Position numbers and translations under genes: made by a program | Part shown: positions 28,199 to 40,384 of the stretch, one piece after another | Layout of the letters: each line of letters starts with the position of its first letter | Numbering within the stretch: position 1 is the first letter of the stretch | Assembly: GCF_964340395.1 (NCBI RefSeq) | Contig: NC_135565.1 | Span: forward strand, 655,001-719,000 | DNA from: Glandiceps talaboti | Lineage: Eukaryota; Hemichordata; Enteropneusta; Spengelidae | Direction of reading: 5' to 3' | DNA length: 64,000 nucleotides | The notes under the pieces: generated by a model | What the model saw: the letters and a program-made list of their open reading frames with translations, nothing else | The model's database searches: none | Told to the model about the DNA's origin: nothing

Positions 28199-29098
28199 GT
28201 ATATGGATTACATTTGTCCCCTTCGGCAGTTTTATGTGTCATACATAAATCCATCTAATTTAATTCAAAAGGCGGTGTGACGAGGGAACACAGATGGCAA
28301 ATACAATTTGTCATATGGCACATTGAATAATAGCATTAATGGCATTGTATTGCAATAATTTGACATTCATTAAATATTTTGGAGGGCTGATAAATTTACA
28401 AAAAATAACTTTCTACATTGTACATCCTACACAACAAGATTACTTAGCTGCAGCAGATTGTCTTAAATTCCCCACCCCCACCCATTAAGTTATATTAAAA
28501 GAACATAAAGTGGTTATGATTGTGTTTAAGACATTCGCTTTAATGATGAGATACATCAAGTTAAGACAACAAATTAAAAATAGGTCTACATTTAATTTGA
28601 TTACATGCTATTACTTTACTTGGTCACTTCTCATTTTGGAGGAAGGAAATATCATACACTCATACATATACAAAGATTCATGCATTGTTATTGGATAGGA
28701 AAACTATATGACAATGTTGTTTCATGTGATTGAGATTGTATACATGCATTATTATTCACAAGTGACTTAGCAATACTGACTGGTTTAACATTTCATTTAA
28801 ACTATATAGTCACTATGTAATAATTAATCCATCTAGTTACACTGAACACAACAATGTTCTGGAGTTTGGCAATTAAAATATTTTGATTGATTGAATTACA
28901 ATCATAAGTTTATTGCATTTCATTTATTCCATGTCAAGATTTCAGGTCTGAGCATTGATTGATTGATTGACTGATTAATTAATTAATTGATTGATAGATT
29001 GATTGAATTGTACACAATATTGTGATACAACTTGGTTGACATGACATCTTGTTTATACAATAGATTGTATAATGTAATAAAGCTGGGTACAGACTTAC

Positions 29099-29203
29099 CA
29101 GTACGACTGACTCTTCCTGATCTCTTAACACCATGTATATTTGATGATGAACCTGTCATACCAGTAGTACAACTTGTAATTTCACTTGCTGATAAGGTTT
29201 GTC
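29099..29203 (-). CDS. Exon D of the same gene
   Basis: This 105-nt exon lies on the minus strand. The acceptor is TGGCATTACAG and the donor is a consensus ACTG|GTAAGT. It enters with 2 nt and leaves in phase 1, so its length preserves the frame. The peptide is Ser/Thr-rich: QTLSASEITSCTTGMTG, then a basic end, KRSGRVSRTG. It contains possible basophilic-kinase type RxxS contexts, but that is composition only. The exon is flanked on its 5' (transcript) side by the 66-68 bp minisatellite at 29,236-29,840. That array does not resemble the exon. Confidence 0.72.
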
Positions 29204-29235
29204 CTGTAATGCCACAATGAATGTTCATGGATTCA

Positions 29236-29840
29236 ATGCTGATGAGATGTTGTGTCAGTCAAAATTTAGGATTCAACAGGATATTGTAGTACATCCCCTG
29301 ACAATGCTGATGAGATGTTGTGTCAGTCAAAATTTAGGATTCAACAGGATATTGTAGTACACCCCCTGACAATGCTGATGAGATGTCGTGTCAGTCAAAA
29401 TTTAGGATTCAACAGGATATTGTAGTACCCCCCTGACACTGTTGATGAGATGTCGTGTCAGTCAAAATTTAGGATTCAACAGGATATTGTAGTACCCCCC
29501 TGACACTGTTGATGAGATGTCGTGTCAGTCAAAATTTAGGATTGAACAGGATATTGTAGTACACCCCCTGACAATGCTGATGAGATGTCGTGTCAGTCAA
29601 AATTTAGGATTCAACAGGATATTGTAGTACACCCCCTGACAATGCTGATGAGATGTCGTGTCAGTCAAAATTTAGGATTCAACAGGATATTGTAGTACAC
29701 CCCCTGACAATGCTGATGAGATGTCAGTCAAAATTTAGGATTAAATCGGCTATTGTAGTACACCCCCTGACAATGCTGATGAGATGTCAGTCAAAATTTA
29801 GGATTAAATCGGCTATTGTAGTACACCCCCTGACAATTTT
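29236..29840. repeat. 66-68 bp minisatellite (about 9 units)
   Basis: Units share TGTCAGTCAAAATTTAGGAT, then CAACAGGATATTGTAGTACA and CCCCCTGACAATGCTGATGA. The last two units carry TAAATCGGCTATTG and lack CGTG. The array begins 33 bp from the exon D acceptor and does not copy the exon. Confidence 0.93.
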
Positions 29841-30102
29841 GGTTGGTATGAAATGCAGGTACAGGACAGGCTACGCCAGGCCAAGACAAATCAGGTATGC
29901 ACTGTACTGGGTGCGTTCAAGAATAAAAACATTTTGCTATTAAACTGCAGACACTTTCAGAATTTTGCACATGAAAAACAAAAAATAGCGCCAATGGCAT
30001 TGTAGCACAACTAAACAGTTTTTAAAAATGTTTAACCACATCCTGATCCATGCTAGGTATATTTGCATACATTTTTCGGATGTTTATTCAATTGTCTATT
30101 AA

Positions 30103-31670
30103 GGTGACGAGTAGTGACGAGTAGCTACGAGTAGTTACTATGTACTACGTGAAACAGGACGTAATGAGGTGTTCAAGTTCATGAATAACTGACAATAGAT
30201 AATCAGTTCTCTTTTCTTTGTTTCCCGTAAAGACATCGTCTTTGAGCGTAGATACATGTAATTTTTTATCGCCAACACACAATAGATAGTGATTCTCACC
30301 TTCCGTGTTTCCAATGATGACATCGTCTTCTATCGTAGTTGATCGTAGTTTGTCATAATTTTCAACCGTCAAAGAAAACCACATACTCCAGCCAGTAATG
30401 TGCTGATGAAACTAGTACTGTACATGTTTTTATGAGTGCAAGTTCATGGGCGATATTCATAAAAAAACAATAAGATACGCACGGAATCAAAGTTTCAATA
30501 TTCAATAAATCTTTTCACGAACATGACGGTATGTATTCGAAATTTATTGTGATGGACGCATGAATGTAATATTGTAACAGTCCTGGGTTAACAGTAAATC
30601 TTTGAGGAAGATTATCGTACAATTGTGTGACTCTCAAAGCATCAATTGCAGTTAGACTTTGTTTTTGGCACGGTCGACAAACTAACACTACAACTTACAA
30701 GCTCACGCGTGCTTGGCGGCCATGGTAGGGCCAAGAAATGCTGTTGAATTTCCGGGTTGCGGAAGTGCAGTTTTGACTTTTATATCATCAAATAACGGGA
30801 TTTATTTTATATATTCTAAAACAACAACTAATTTTTTATGTTTCTCAGTACAGTAACATTCCTAAATGATGGGGTTGAGTTGAGAAATTGCAATGTTCGG
30901 CAACATGTGGCGTGATGTCGGTAGATAAACATAGAGACGCAAATGATGAACGTATTCAGTTATTCGTAACGCGAAATTTCGTTATATAAATGACGTTTTT
31001 CCTCAAAATTTTGAAGAAACAAAATGTTTTTAGGTGACTTCTAAATCAATCAAATCAAACGATATATTAATATAGATAAGCTTTAGTTTTTAATTTGTTT
31101 TGTGGACAATGTTCGAATTCGACTGACAAATCCTGCGACTCGAATCTAACACGATCAATGCACCGCTCACCAGCCAGACGAAAATGGTCGACATGTTTGT
31201 TGACTAGCCGAGAAGTGCATAAGGAACTTGTGAGGCAGTCCGAATAAATAGATGTAAAATCCGACGTTTCGAATAAAAATTTTTCTTCAAGGTATTTTTA
31301 GGCAAGACATATTAGGTAAACACCTGAATATATCTGAAACACTTAGTTGACTAGCCGACTGTATGAATGCCATAGAAGGCATCGAATGAATAACATTGAA
31401 AAAAGTAAGCGTGAAACTGATTTGCACAGGAAAGAAAATCTTTTTGTTTCGTGATTTTTTTCATAATGAAGACTACGCGTAAATGATCGTAGTTTGGGCT
31501 CATGAATAACGGACAATGGGTGTTTACTTTTTATTGTCTACAACCTAAAGTACATGAATATGCATCGAGACTTATGAATATTCACCGTAGTACATCGTAA
31601 CTACTAGTAGCTACTTGTCACTACTCGTTAGGACGCGTAGTTACAATGTTTTTTATTTTGATGTCGCCCC
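30103..31670. mobile_element. Nested DNA-transposon-like insertion with inverted repeats
   Basis: The host repeat stops at CTATTAA (30,102) and resumes at TAACCCCTGTTG (31,671), leaving a possible TAA target duplication. Near both ends are inverted copies of a ~43-bp block: ACGAGTAGTGACGAGTAGCT at 30,107 and its complement, AGCTACTTGTCACTACTCGT, ending near 31,630. A 3-bp TWA-type duplication would fit PIF/Harbinger elements, but the outermost termini match poorly, so the class is tentative. The interior from about 30,540 to 31,020 matches, inverted, the transposon at 43.2-43.8 kb. No transposase is visible. Confidence 0.5.
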
Positions 31671-32029
31671 TAACCCCTGTTGTTATCTTTGTAATATATG
31701 CATTTGGCTGTTGCTATGGGTGTGGTCTTGTTGCTAGACACATTTACATACATTTTTTGAATGTTTAGTCACTTGTCTATTAATCCATCACATTATCTTT
31801 GCAATATACATGATCATTTGGCTGTTGCCATGGGCATAGTTTGGTTGCTAGGCATATTTGCATAAACTTTTTGAATGTTCACTTGTCTAAGAATCCCGGT
31901 TATCTTTGTGAAATACATCACTGTTTGGCTGTTGCTATGGGCGTGGTCATGGTTGCTAGGGATGTTTGCATACAATTTTTGAATGTTTACTCACTTGCCT
32001 ACCATATGATGATATTATTTGACCAAAAT

Positions 32030-32466
32030 TCCCCGTTCTTATAACAAGATTAATGATCGTGCCCTGGCCATTGCAGGACCTAGACTATGGAATTCCATTC
32101 CTGATGAACTCAAAGACCTTTCAGAACTTGAACTTTTTGAACGAAAACTTAAAACACTCCTCTTTAAAATGTATCATGAATTGTGATTTGGTCATTTGAC
32201 TCAGAGTACAAAATTTATATTATTTTAGTGGTCATTTACGTTCGTTTTAATATTTGACATTTTTAAGGCTGTTATAACAAGTCTCAGTCTATAATTATAA
32301 TGACCATTCACTATCCTTTTAACATTTGACATTTTAAGAGTGTTAACGATATACTTGTCTTTGTAGCATTCACCTTATTTATGTTTTTGTATTTTATGTG
32401 CAGCGCTTTTGAATATTTTAAATAGAAAAGGCACTTTAGAAAATAAATAAACTTAAACTTAAACTT
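32030..32466 (+). mobile_element. 5'-truncated non-LTR retrotransposon 3' end
   Basis: It encodes the last ~45 residues of a CR1-type ORF2 (the motif AIAGPRLWNSIPDELKDL, then a stop at about 32,186). A 3' UTR and a tail of AAACTT repeats follow. It is flanked by AAAAT at 32,025-32,029 and again at 32,467-32,471, a likely target duplication inside the host repeat. It is dead on arrival by 5' truncation. Confidence 0.75.
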
Positions 32467-33003
32467 AAAATATACTGCCATTTGGTTGTTGCTATGGGCA
32501 TGGTCATGGTTGCTAGGGATATTTGCAAACATTTTTTGAATGTTTACTCACTTGCCTACCAGATGATGTTATTTAACCAAAAGATATCAAATGATGTTGT
32601 TATTTAACCACAGATACTGCCATTTGGTTGTTGCTAAGGACGTGGTCACAGTTGCTACGACCAATTGTGTCAAAATGTTTTGAAGAAAATCTGCAGAATA
32701 ACAATTCTAGAAACATCTCACCAAGTTTCAGTCTCATTGACCAAGTACATGTACTTTTTGAGATACGAGTTTTTGACCAAAATTCACATTTTTACACCTA
32801 ATTTGAATATCACTGATGAAATCATTATATGTTTAATATTTCTTCATCTGTACACCCCCAGGTGCATCCCTCTTAAATTTCAGCCCAATCTGCTCAGTAG
32901 TTTGGGAATGAAAGATTTTTGACCAAAGACACATTTTTAGCCCTAATTTGTATATCACTGATGGAATCATCATGTCGTGAACAATTCTTAATCTAAACAA
33001 ATT

Positions 33004-34213
33004 TCAGACCAATCTGGTATAGGTGTTCATTTGCTGAATGATTATCCAGTTGCCTATCCAACCCTGTTGTTATCTTTGCAATGAACGCAATCATTTGGCT
33101 GTTGCTATGGGCATGGCCATGGTTGCTAGACATATTTTCAGACATTTTTTTGAATATTCGTTCACTTGTCTATGAATCCCTGATGTTATCTTTGCAATAT
33201 ACATGATCATTTGGCTGTTGCTATGGGTGTGGTCATGGTTGCTAGGTATATTTGCAAACATTTGTTAATTTAAAATGTTTATTTGTCTACTATTTATCCC
33301 TGTTATTTTTGCAATATTTGTGATCATTTGGCTGTTGCTATGGGCGTGGTCTTGTTGCTAGGCACATTTACATACATTTTTTGAATGTTTATTAAATTGT
33401 CTATTAATCCCTGTTGTTATCTCTGCAATATCAGTGATCATTTGGCTGTTACTATGGGTGTGGTCTTGTTGCTAGGCATATCCGAATACACTTTTTGAAT
33501 GTTTATTCGTTTGTCTTAGAATCGAATCCCTGTGATCTTTGTGAAATGCACCACTGTTTGGGGTTTGCTATGGGCCTGGTCATGGTTGCTAGGGATATGT
33601 GCATAGATTTTTTAAATGTTTACTCACTTGCCTACCAGATGTTATTTGACATAAATATACTGCATTTTGGTTGTTGCTAAGGGGGTGGTGATGGTTGCTA
33701 GGGCCAATTGTGTCTCGATGTTTTGAAGAAAATCTGCAGAATAAGGCTTCTAGAAACATATCACCAAGTTTCAGTCTCACTGACCAAGTACTTTTTGAGA
33801 TATTAATTTTTGACCAAAATTCACATTTTTACACTTAATGTGCATATCACTGATGAGATCATAATATGCTTAATATATCTTCATCTATACACCCCCAGAT
33901 GTATCCCCATTAAATTTCAGCCCAATCTGCTGAGAAGCTTTGAAATTAAAGTTTTTTGACCAAAAAGACACATTTTTAGCACATCATCATGTTGTGAGCA
34001 AATCTTAATTTACACTCACACCCCAAGAACGTTCCCACCAAATTTCAGGCCAGTCTGCCCAGTAGTTTTGGAGTTGAAGATTTTTTTAACCAAAATCACA
34101 TTTTTTGACCCAAAACGCACATCTCTGATGCGATCATCTGCACACACACACACACACAGACATTTGACCATGCCTATAGCACGACTGAACCTCATTCAGT
34201 TGTGCTAAAAATA
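33004..34213 (+). mobile_element. Dispersed repeat family, copy 4
   Basis: It starts in the phrase GGTGTTCATTTGCTGAATG shared with copy 6. It has four or five ~115-bp subrepeats and the body, a short (CA)n at about 34,139-34,158, and the 3' hairpin (TAGCACGACTGAAC pairing with TTCAGTTGTGCTA). The ORFs over it are not coding. Confidence 0.7.
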
Positions 34214-34289
34214 GTGAACATTCAATTTCTTGGTCGACATCATAAAATCCACTCCATTTGATTCACACATTTGCTTTACTATAGGCAGA

Positions 34290-34509
34290 AGTTGACAACA
34301 ATTGTTACTCTACCTATTACACTGTACTGGGAACTACAACAAAACAACAATTGTTACTCTACCTATTACACTGTACTGGGAACTACAACAAAACAACAAT
34401 TGTTACTCTACCTATTACACTGTACTGGGAACTACAACAAAACAACAATTGTTACTCTACCTATTACACTGTACTGGGAACTACAACAAAACAACAATTG
34501 TTACTCTAC
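34290..34509. repeat. 49-bp minisatellite carrying copies of the exon C splice donor
   Basis: Four to five units end exactly at the exon C donor. In transcript sense each unit reads donor GTAGAGTAACAATTG, then a pyrimidine-rich TTGTTGTTTTGTTGTAG, then TTCCCAGTACAGTGTAATAG, then the next GTAGAG donor. The exon end (ACACAATGTAATAG) matches the unit at 11 of 14 positions. Confidence 0.92.
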
Positions 34510-34562
34510 CTATTACATTGTGTTTTGTAGCTTTCCTGTGACTCTCCTCTTGATCATCATAA

Positions 34563-34598
<36 letters not shown>

Positions 34599-34934
34599 AG
34601 TAGTTGTTGTTGTTGTTGGCGTTGTAGATGTTGTTGGTACTGCTGTGATTTGCTGTAATAGATATCCATTTGGTGTGGAAGCTCTATTTTGCCAGCATTC
34701 AGATAGACTGACTCTGACTCAGCTGAATAGCGTTGTTTTCTGTGATGGACTCTACTCATGGTCATTGTACCTGTGTTAGTTCTTTCATTAGGGTAGCAGT
34801 GATGAGTTTCTGGGGGTGATCTGCATGCATTAGTTCTAGTGACAGTATAAGGTGTTATTATGGTGAGACTACTAGCATTACCACCAGTTGGACTACCATT
34901 AGTATTACCACTACCTGGACTACCACTGCCACTA
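34510..34934 (-). CDS. Exon C of the same gene, poly-Gln coding
   Basis: This is the largest exon, at 425 nt. On the minus strand the acceptor is TTTGCTTATCCGCAG and the donor AATGTAATAG|GTAGAG. It enters with 1 nt (AG from exon B plus T gives Ser) and leaves in phase 1. The N-terminal part is Gly/Ser/Asn/Thr-rich (SGSGSPGSGNTNGSPTGG). A middle part has SPPETHHCYPNERTNTG and the motif ESVYLNAGKIELPHQMDIYY. Near the end is a glutamine tract of roughly 25 residues, mostly CAA codons, broken by Leu and Arg, followed by CYDDQEESHRKATKHNVI. The tract is a slippage-prone trinucleotide run (GTT on the plus strand, 34,565-34,620). Fit with both neighbouring exons and a 141-codon open frame make this exon secure. 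The family was not recognised. Confidence 0.8.
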
Positions 34935-34964
34935 CTGCGGATAAGCAAACTAAATGTGTTAGCA

Positions 34965-36572
34965 CATGGATGATGAATCAGGCACTATAGGAGAATACAG
35001 CTTGTGTACACTGTGAAGAATAAGGCACTATAGGAGAATACAGCCTGTATACACTGTGAAGAATAAGGCACTATAGGAAAATACAGCCTGTATACACTGT
35101 GAAGAATAAGGCACTATAGGAGAATACAGCCTGTATACACTGTGAAGAATAAGGCACTATAGGAGAATACAGCCTGTGTACACTGTGAAGAATAAGGCAC
35201 TATAGGAGAATACAGCCTGTATACACTGTGAAGAATCAGGCACTATAGGAGAATACAGCCTGTGTACACTGTGAAGAATCAGGCACTATAGGAGAATACA
35301 GCCTGTGTACACTGTGAAGAATAAGGCACTATAGGAGAATACAGCCTGTATACACTGTGAAGAATAAGGCACTATAGGAGAATACAGCCTGTATACACTG
35401 TGAAGAATCAGGCACTATAGGAGAATACAGCCTGTGTACACTGTGAAGAATCAGGCACTATAGGAGAATACAGCCTGTGTACACTGTGAAGAATCAGGCA
35501 CTATAGGAGAATACAGCTTGTGTACACAGTGAAGAATCAGGCACTATAATAGGAGAATACAGCTTGTGTACACTGTGAAGAATAAGGCACTATAGGAGAA
35601 TACAGCCTGTATACACTGTGAAGAATAAGGCACTATAGGAGATAGACTCTCTTACAGCCCTCGGAGCTTCGCTTTACTAAAATTAAAGCTAAACAATTTA
35701 TTTTGTATGTACCGATGCCAGCTAATTAACCGTACACGAATATCCTTGTACTGTGCGCCCTCATCGACCATGATAGAGATAACCATTCATTGACGTGTGA
35801 CTGCGACGCTCCGTGTTATCGCGAAGCCCCGAGCTTCGCGAAGATACGGAGCGTCGCAGTCACACGTCAACGAACAGATATCTCTATGCGGTCGATGAGG
35901 GCGCACAATACAAGGTTGTTCGAGTACGATGGAGTACGTTATGTAGATGGTATCGGTACATACAAAATAATTCATTTAGCGTCGATTTTAGTAAAGGGAA
36001 GCTCCGAGGACTGTGAGAGAGTCTATATAGGAGAATACAGCCTGTGTACACAGTGAAGAATCAGGCACTATAAGAGAATACAGCCTGTGTACACAGTGAA
36101 GAATCAGGCACTATAAGAGAATACAGCCTGTGTACACAGTGAAGAATCAGGCACTATAGGAGAATACAGCCTGTGTACATTGTGAAGAATAAGGCACTAT
36201 AGGAGAATACAGCCTGTATACACTGTGAAGAATAAGGCACTATAGGAGAATACAGCCTGTATACACTGTGAAGAATCAGGCACTATAGGAGAATACAGCC
36301 TGTGTACACTGTGAAGAATAAGGCACTATAGGAGAATACAGCCTGTATACACTGTGAAGAATAAGGCACTATAGGAGAATACAGCCTGTGTACATTGTGA
36401 AGAATCAGGCACTATAGGAGAATACAGCCTGTGTACATTGTGAAGAATCAGGCACTATAGGAGAATACAGCCTGTGTACACTGTGAAGAATCAGGCACTA
36501 TAGGAGAATACAGCCTGTGTACACTGTGAAGAATCAGGCACTATAGGAGAATACAGCCTGTGTACACTGTGA
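34965..36572. repeat. 43-bp minisatellite, interrupted by a palindromic element
   Basis: Units share GGCACTATAGGAGAATACAG, then CCTGTGTACACTGTGAAGAA with A/G and C/A variants. About 28 units lie in two blocks around the insertion at 35,643-36,025. It begins about 30 bp upstream of exon C in transcript sense and has no exon similarity. Confidence 0.93.
35643..36025. mobile_element. Palindromic foldback element with perfect 9-bp target duplication
   Basis: The ends are TAGACTCTC and GAGAGTCTA, and the two ~190-bp arms are inverted copies of each other over most of their length. Matching pairs are CCTCGGAGCTTC with GAAGCTCCGAGG, GACGCTCCGTG with ACGGAGCGTC, and GAGCTTCGCGAAG near the centre. 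The 9-bp TATAGGAGA flanks both sides (35,634-35,642 and 36,026-36,034). Long inverted arms and a 9-bp duplication are typical of Mutator-like elements. No protein is encoded, so it is non-autonomous. The short frames over it are shadows. Confidence 0.85.
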
Positions 36573-36882
36573 TCTCACAATCCGCTTGTAATGCTATCAG
36601 TGTGATGGTGTTACTGTGATTTGATAATACACAGTCACTCAAACCGATTGGTCACAATAATGACCAATTATTGGGGAATGACAACATTATATTCAAATGT
36701 AGTCATTACTATGTAAATGTACACTGTCTCGTTACTCAGAGGAACACATAAAGTATGTATAGGATCATATTATGTAACTGTCCATAAGTGGGTAGCTGAT
36801 AATGTCCAGTAAGGGTGTTTCTGAATTAACAGATTGACGTTGATAGTTTTACAAATGGTAATTAAGAAGCAAAGCAAAATCC
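36573..36882. other. Unique intron segment
   Basis: AT-rich with no array and no exon signal. Confidence 0.5.
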
Positions 36883-38625
36883 ATAGATCACAATGTAGAC
36901 AGGCTAGGGAGCATAGGAACGTCTATATAGATCACAATGTAGACAGGCTAGGGAGCATAGGAATGTCTATATAGATCACAATGTAGACAGGCTAGGGAGC
37001 ATAGGAATGTCTATATAGATCACAATGTAGACAGGCTAGGGAGCATAGGAATGTCTATATAGATCATGATGTAGACAGGCTAGGGAGCATAGGAATGTCT
37101 ATATAGATCACAATGTAGACAGGCTAGGGAGCATAGGAATGTCTATATAGATCACAATGTAGACAGGCTAGGGAGCATAGGAATGTCTATATAGATCACA
37201 ATGTAGACAGGCTAGGGAGCATAGGAATGTCTATATAGATCACAATGTAGACAGGCTAGGGAGCATAGGAATGTCTATATAGATCACAATGTAGACAGGC
37301 TAGGGAGCATAGGAACGTCTATATAGATCACAAAGTAGACAGGCTAGGGAGCATAGGAATGTCTATATAGATCACAATGTAGACAGGCTAGGGAGCATAG
37401 GAATGTCTATATAGATCACAATGTAGACAGGCTAGGGAGCATAGGAATGTCTATATAGATCACAATGTAGACAGGCTAGCTAGGGAGCATAGGAATGTCT
37501 ATATAGATCACAATGTAGACAGGCTAGGGAGCATAGGAATGTCTATATAGATCACAATGTAGACAGGCTAGGGAGCATAGGAATGTCTATATAGATCACA
37601 ATGTAGACAGGCTAGCTAGGGAGCATAGGAATGTCTATATAGATCACAATGTAGACAGGCTAGGGAGCATAGGAATGTCTATATAGATCACAATGTAGAC
37701 AGGCTAGCTAGGGAGCATAGGAATGTCTATATAGATCACAATGTAGACAGGCTAGGGAGCATAGGAATGTCTATATAGATCACAATGTAGACAGGCTAGC
37801 TAGGGAGCATAGGAATGTCTATATAGATCACAATGTAGACAGGCTAGGGAGCATAGGAATGTCTATATAGATCACAATGTAGACAGGCTAGCTAGGGAGC
37901 ATAGGAATGTCTATATAGATCACAATGTAGACAGGCTAGGGAGCATAGGAATGTCTATATAGATCACAATGTAGACAGGCTAGGGAGCATAGGAATGTCT
38001 ATATAGATCACAATGTAGACAGGCTAGGGAGCATAGGAACGTCTATATAGATCATGATGTAGACAGGCTAGGGAGCATAGGAATGTCTATATAGATCACA
38101 ATGTAGACAGGCTAGGGAGCATAGGAATGTCTATATAGATCACAATGTAGACAGGCTAGGGAGCATAGGAATGTCTATATAGATCACAATGTAGACAGGC
38201 TAGCTAGGGAGCATAGGAATGTCTATATAGATCACAATGTAGACAGGCTAGGGAGCATAGGAATGTCTATATAGATCACAATGTAGACAGGCTAGGGAGC
38301 ATAGGAATGTCTATATAGATCACAATGTAGACAGGCTAGGGAGCATAGGAATGTCTATATAGATCACAATGTAGACAGGCTAGGGAGCATAGGAATGTCT
38401 ATATAGATCACAATGTAGACAGGCTAGCTAGGGAGCATAGGAATGTCTATATAGATCATGATGTAGACAGGCCAGGGAGCATAGGAACGTCTATATAGAT
38501 CACAATGTAGACAGGCTAGCTAGGGAGCATAGGAATGTCTATATAGATCACAATGTAGACAGGCTAGGGAGCATAGGAATTGTTATATAGATCATGATGT
38601 AGACAGGCTAGAGAGCATGATAGGA
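36883..38625. repeat. 44/48-bp minisatellite (about 39 units)
   Basis: Units share ATATAGATCACAATGTAGAC, then AGGCTAGGGAGCATAGGAAT. A 4-nt CTAG duplication makes the 48-bp form. Between about 37,460 and 37,910 the 48- and 44-bp forms alternate regularly, so a two-unit block was amplified. Confidence 0.94.
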
Positions 38626-38694
38626 ATGGCTACATGTACATATAGTATACAAGAAATGATATCACTTCACAATTTCATATCTAATTTTTTATGT

Positions 38695-39545
38695 ACAATT
38701 AGCATCACACCTTGGCTTATACCAATTAGCATCACACCTTGGTTTACACCAATTAGCATCACACCTTGGTTTACACCAATTAGCATCACACCTTGGTTTA
38801 CACCAATTAGCATCACACCTTGGTTTACACCAATTACCACCACATCTTGGTTTACACCAATTAGCATCACACCTTGGTTTACACCAATTAGCATCACACC
38901 TTGGTTTACACCAATTAGCATCACACCTTGGTTTACACTAATTAGCATCACACCTTGGTTTACACCTATTAGCATCACACCTTGGTTTACACCAATTAGC
39001 ATCACACCTTGGTTTACACCAATTAGCATCACACCTTGGTTTACACCAATTAGCATCACACCTTGGTTTACACCAATTAGCATCACACCTTGGTTTACAC
39101 CAAATTAGCATCACACCTTGGTTTACACCAATTAGCATCACACCTTGGTTTACACTAATTAGCATCACACCTTGGTTTACACTAATTAGCATCACACCTT
39201 GGTTTACACCAAATTAGCATCACACCTTGGTTTACACCAATTAGCATCACACCTTGGTTTACACTAATTAGCATCACACCTTGGTTTACACTAATTAGCA
39301 TCACACCTTGGTTTACACTAATTAGCATCACACCTTGGTTTACACTAATTAGCATCACACCTTGGTTTACACCAAATTAGCATCACACCTTGGTTTACAC
39401 CAATTAGCATCACACCTTGGTTTACACTAATTAGCATCACACCTCGGTTTACACTAATTAGCATCACACCTTTGTTTACACCAATTAGCATCACACCTTG
39501 GTTTACACTAATTAGCATCACATCTTGGTTTACACTAATTAGCAT
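38695..39545. repeat. 27-bp minisatellite (about 31 units)
   Basis: Units are TTAGCATCACACCTTGGTTT plus ACACCAA or ACACTAA. Units with an extra A shift the frame. The open frames (ISITPWFTP, MLIGVNQGV) come from the unit length only. 39,546-40,006 is unique intron without a gene. Confidence 0.94.
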
Positions 39546-40006
39546 ACCTATATACATGTGTGACTGTTAGTAGTCTTGTTATAGGTGACAATGTTCATAA
39601 GTGAATATGCATGAAGACAAAATGGACTCAATGTAATATGCTTTCTTATAAACCTAAAACTTAGAATATATGTAGAGACACAACACTTATACCAAACGTA
39701 ATACAATTCTTATCAAAGTTACTTCATTAATATGTGAGAGATTGGCATGTTTTCTAACATTACAATGTCAAATGTTATGAGCAAGATATTTATTACATCA
39801 CCCTGAAGGAACAGCATTATTTATGTAGATATTAAATGAAATTATGTCAAATATTATACAACTAAAAACATTATGTTTCTGAAAAGCGAAGATATATGTG
39901 ATAATAACAATAAATCCACATGCCCTGTTTATATGTAAGCTGTAAAAGGTATGAAAGTGAGATACAACAAAGTAATCTATACTCAGCTCTCTCATACAAA
40001 TAATGA

Positions 40007-40355
40007 TACTGATGGTATGTTTATCACTCTCACATCTACTGATGCTATGTTTATCACTCTCACATCTACTGATGCTATGTTTATCACTCTCACATCTACT
40101 GATGCTATGTTTATCACTCTCACATCTACTGATGCTATGTTTATCACTCTCACATCTACTGATGGTATGTTTATCACTCTCACATCTACTGATGGTATGT
40201 TTATCACTCTCACATCTACTGATGGTATGTTTATCACTCTCACATCTACTGATGCTATGTTTATCACTCTCACATCTACTGATGCTATGTTTATCACTCT
40301 CACATCTACTGATGGTATGTTTATCACTCTCACATCTACTGATGCTATGTTTATG
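40007..40355. repeat. 30-bp minisatellite (about 12 units)
   Basis: Units are TATGTTTATCACTCTCACAT, then CTACTGATGC or CTACTGATGG. They are almost identical, which suggests recent expansion. The unit is a multiple of three, so frames are open on both strands. Confidence 0.95.
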
Positions 40356-40384
40356 TATATGCACACACTGTATCGTAAACACTG

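Larger units (their letters stand above)
29984..32995 (+). mobile_element. Dispersed repeat family, copy 3, with two nested insertions
   Basis: It starts at AGCGCCAATGGCATTGTAGC. It is interrupted at 30,103-31,670 and again at 32,030-32,466, and then shows the body phrases CTCACCAAGTTTCAG and CCCAATCTGCTCAGTAGTTT. It runs into copy 4 near 33,000. Confidence 0.65.
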
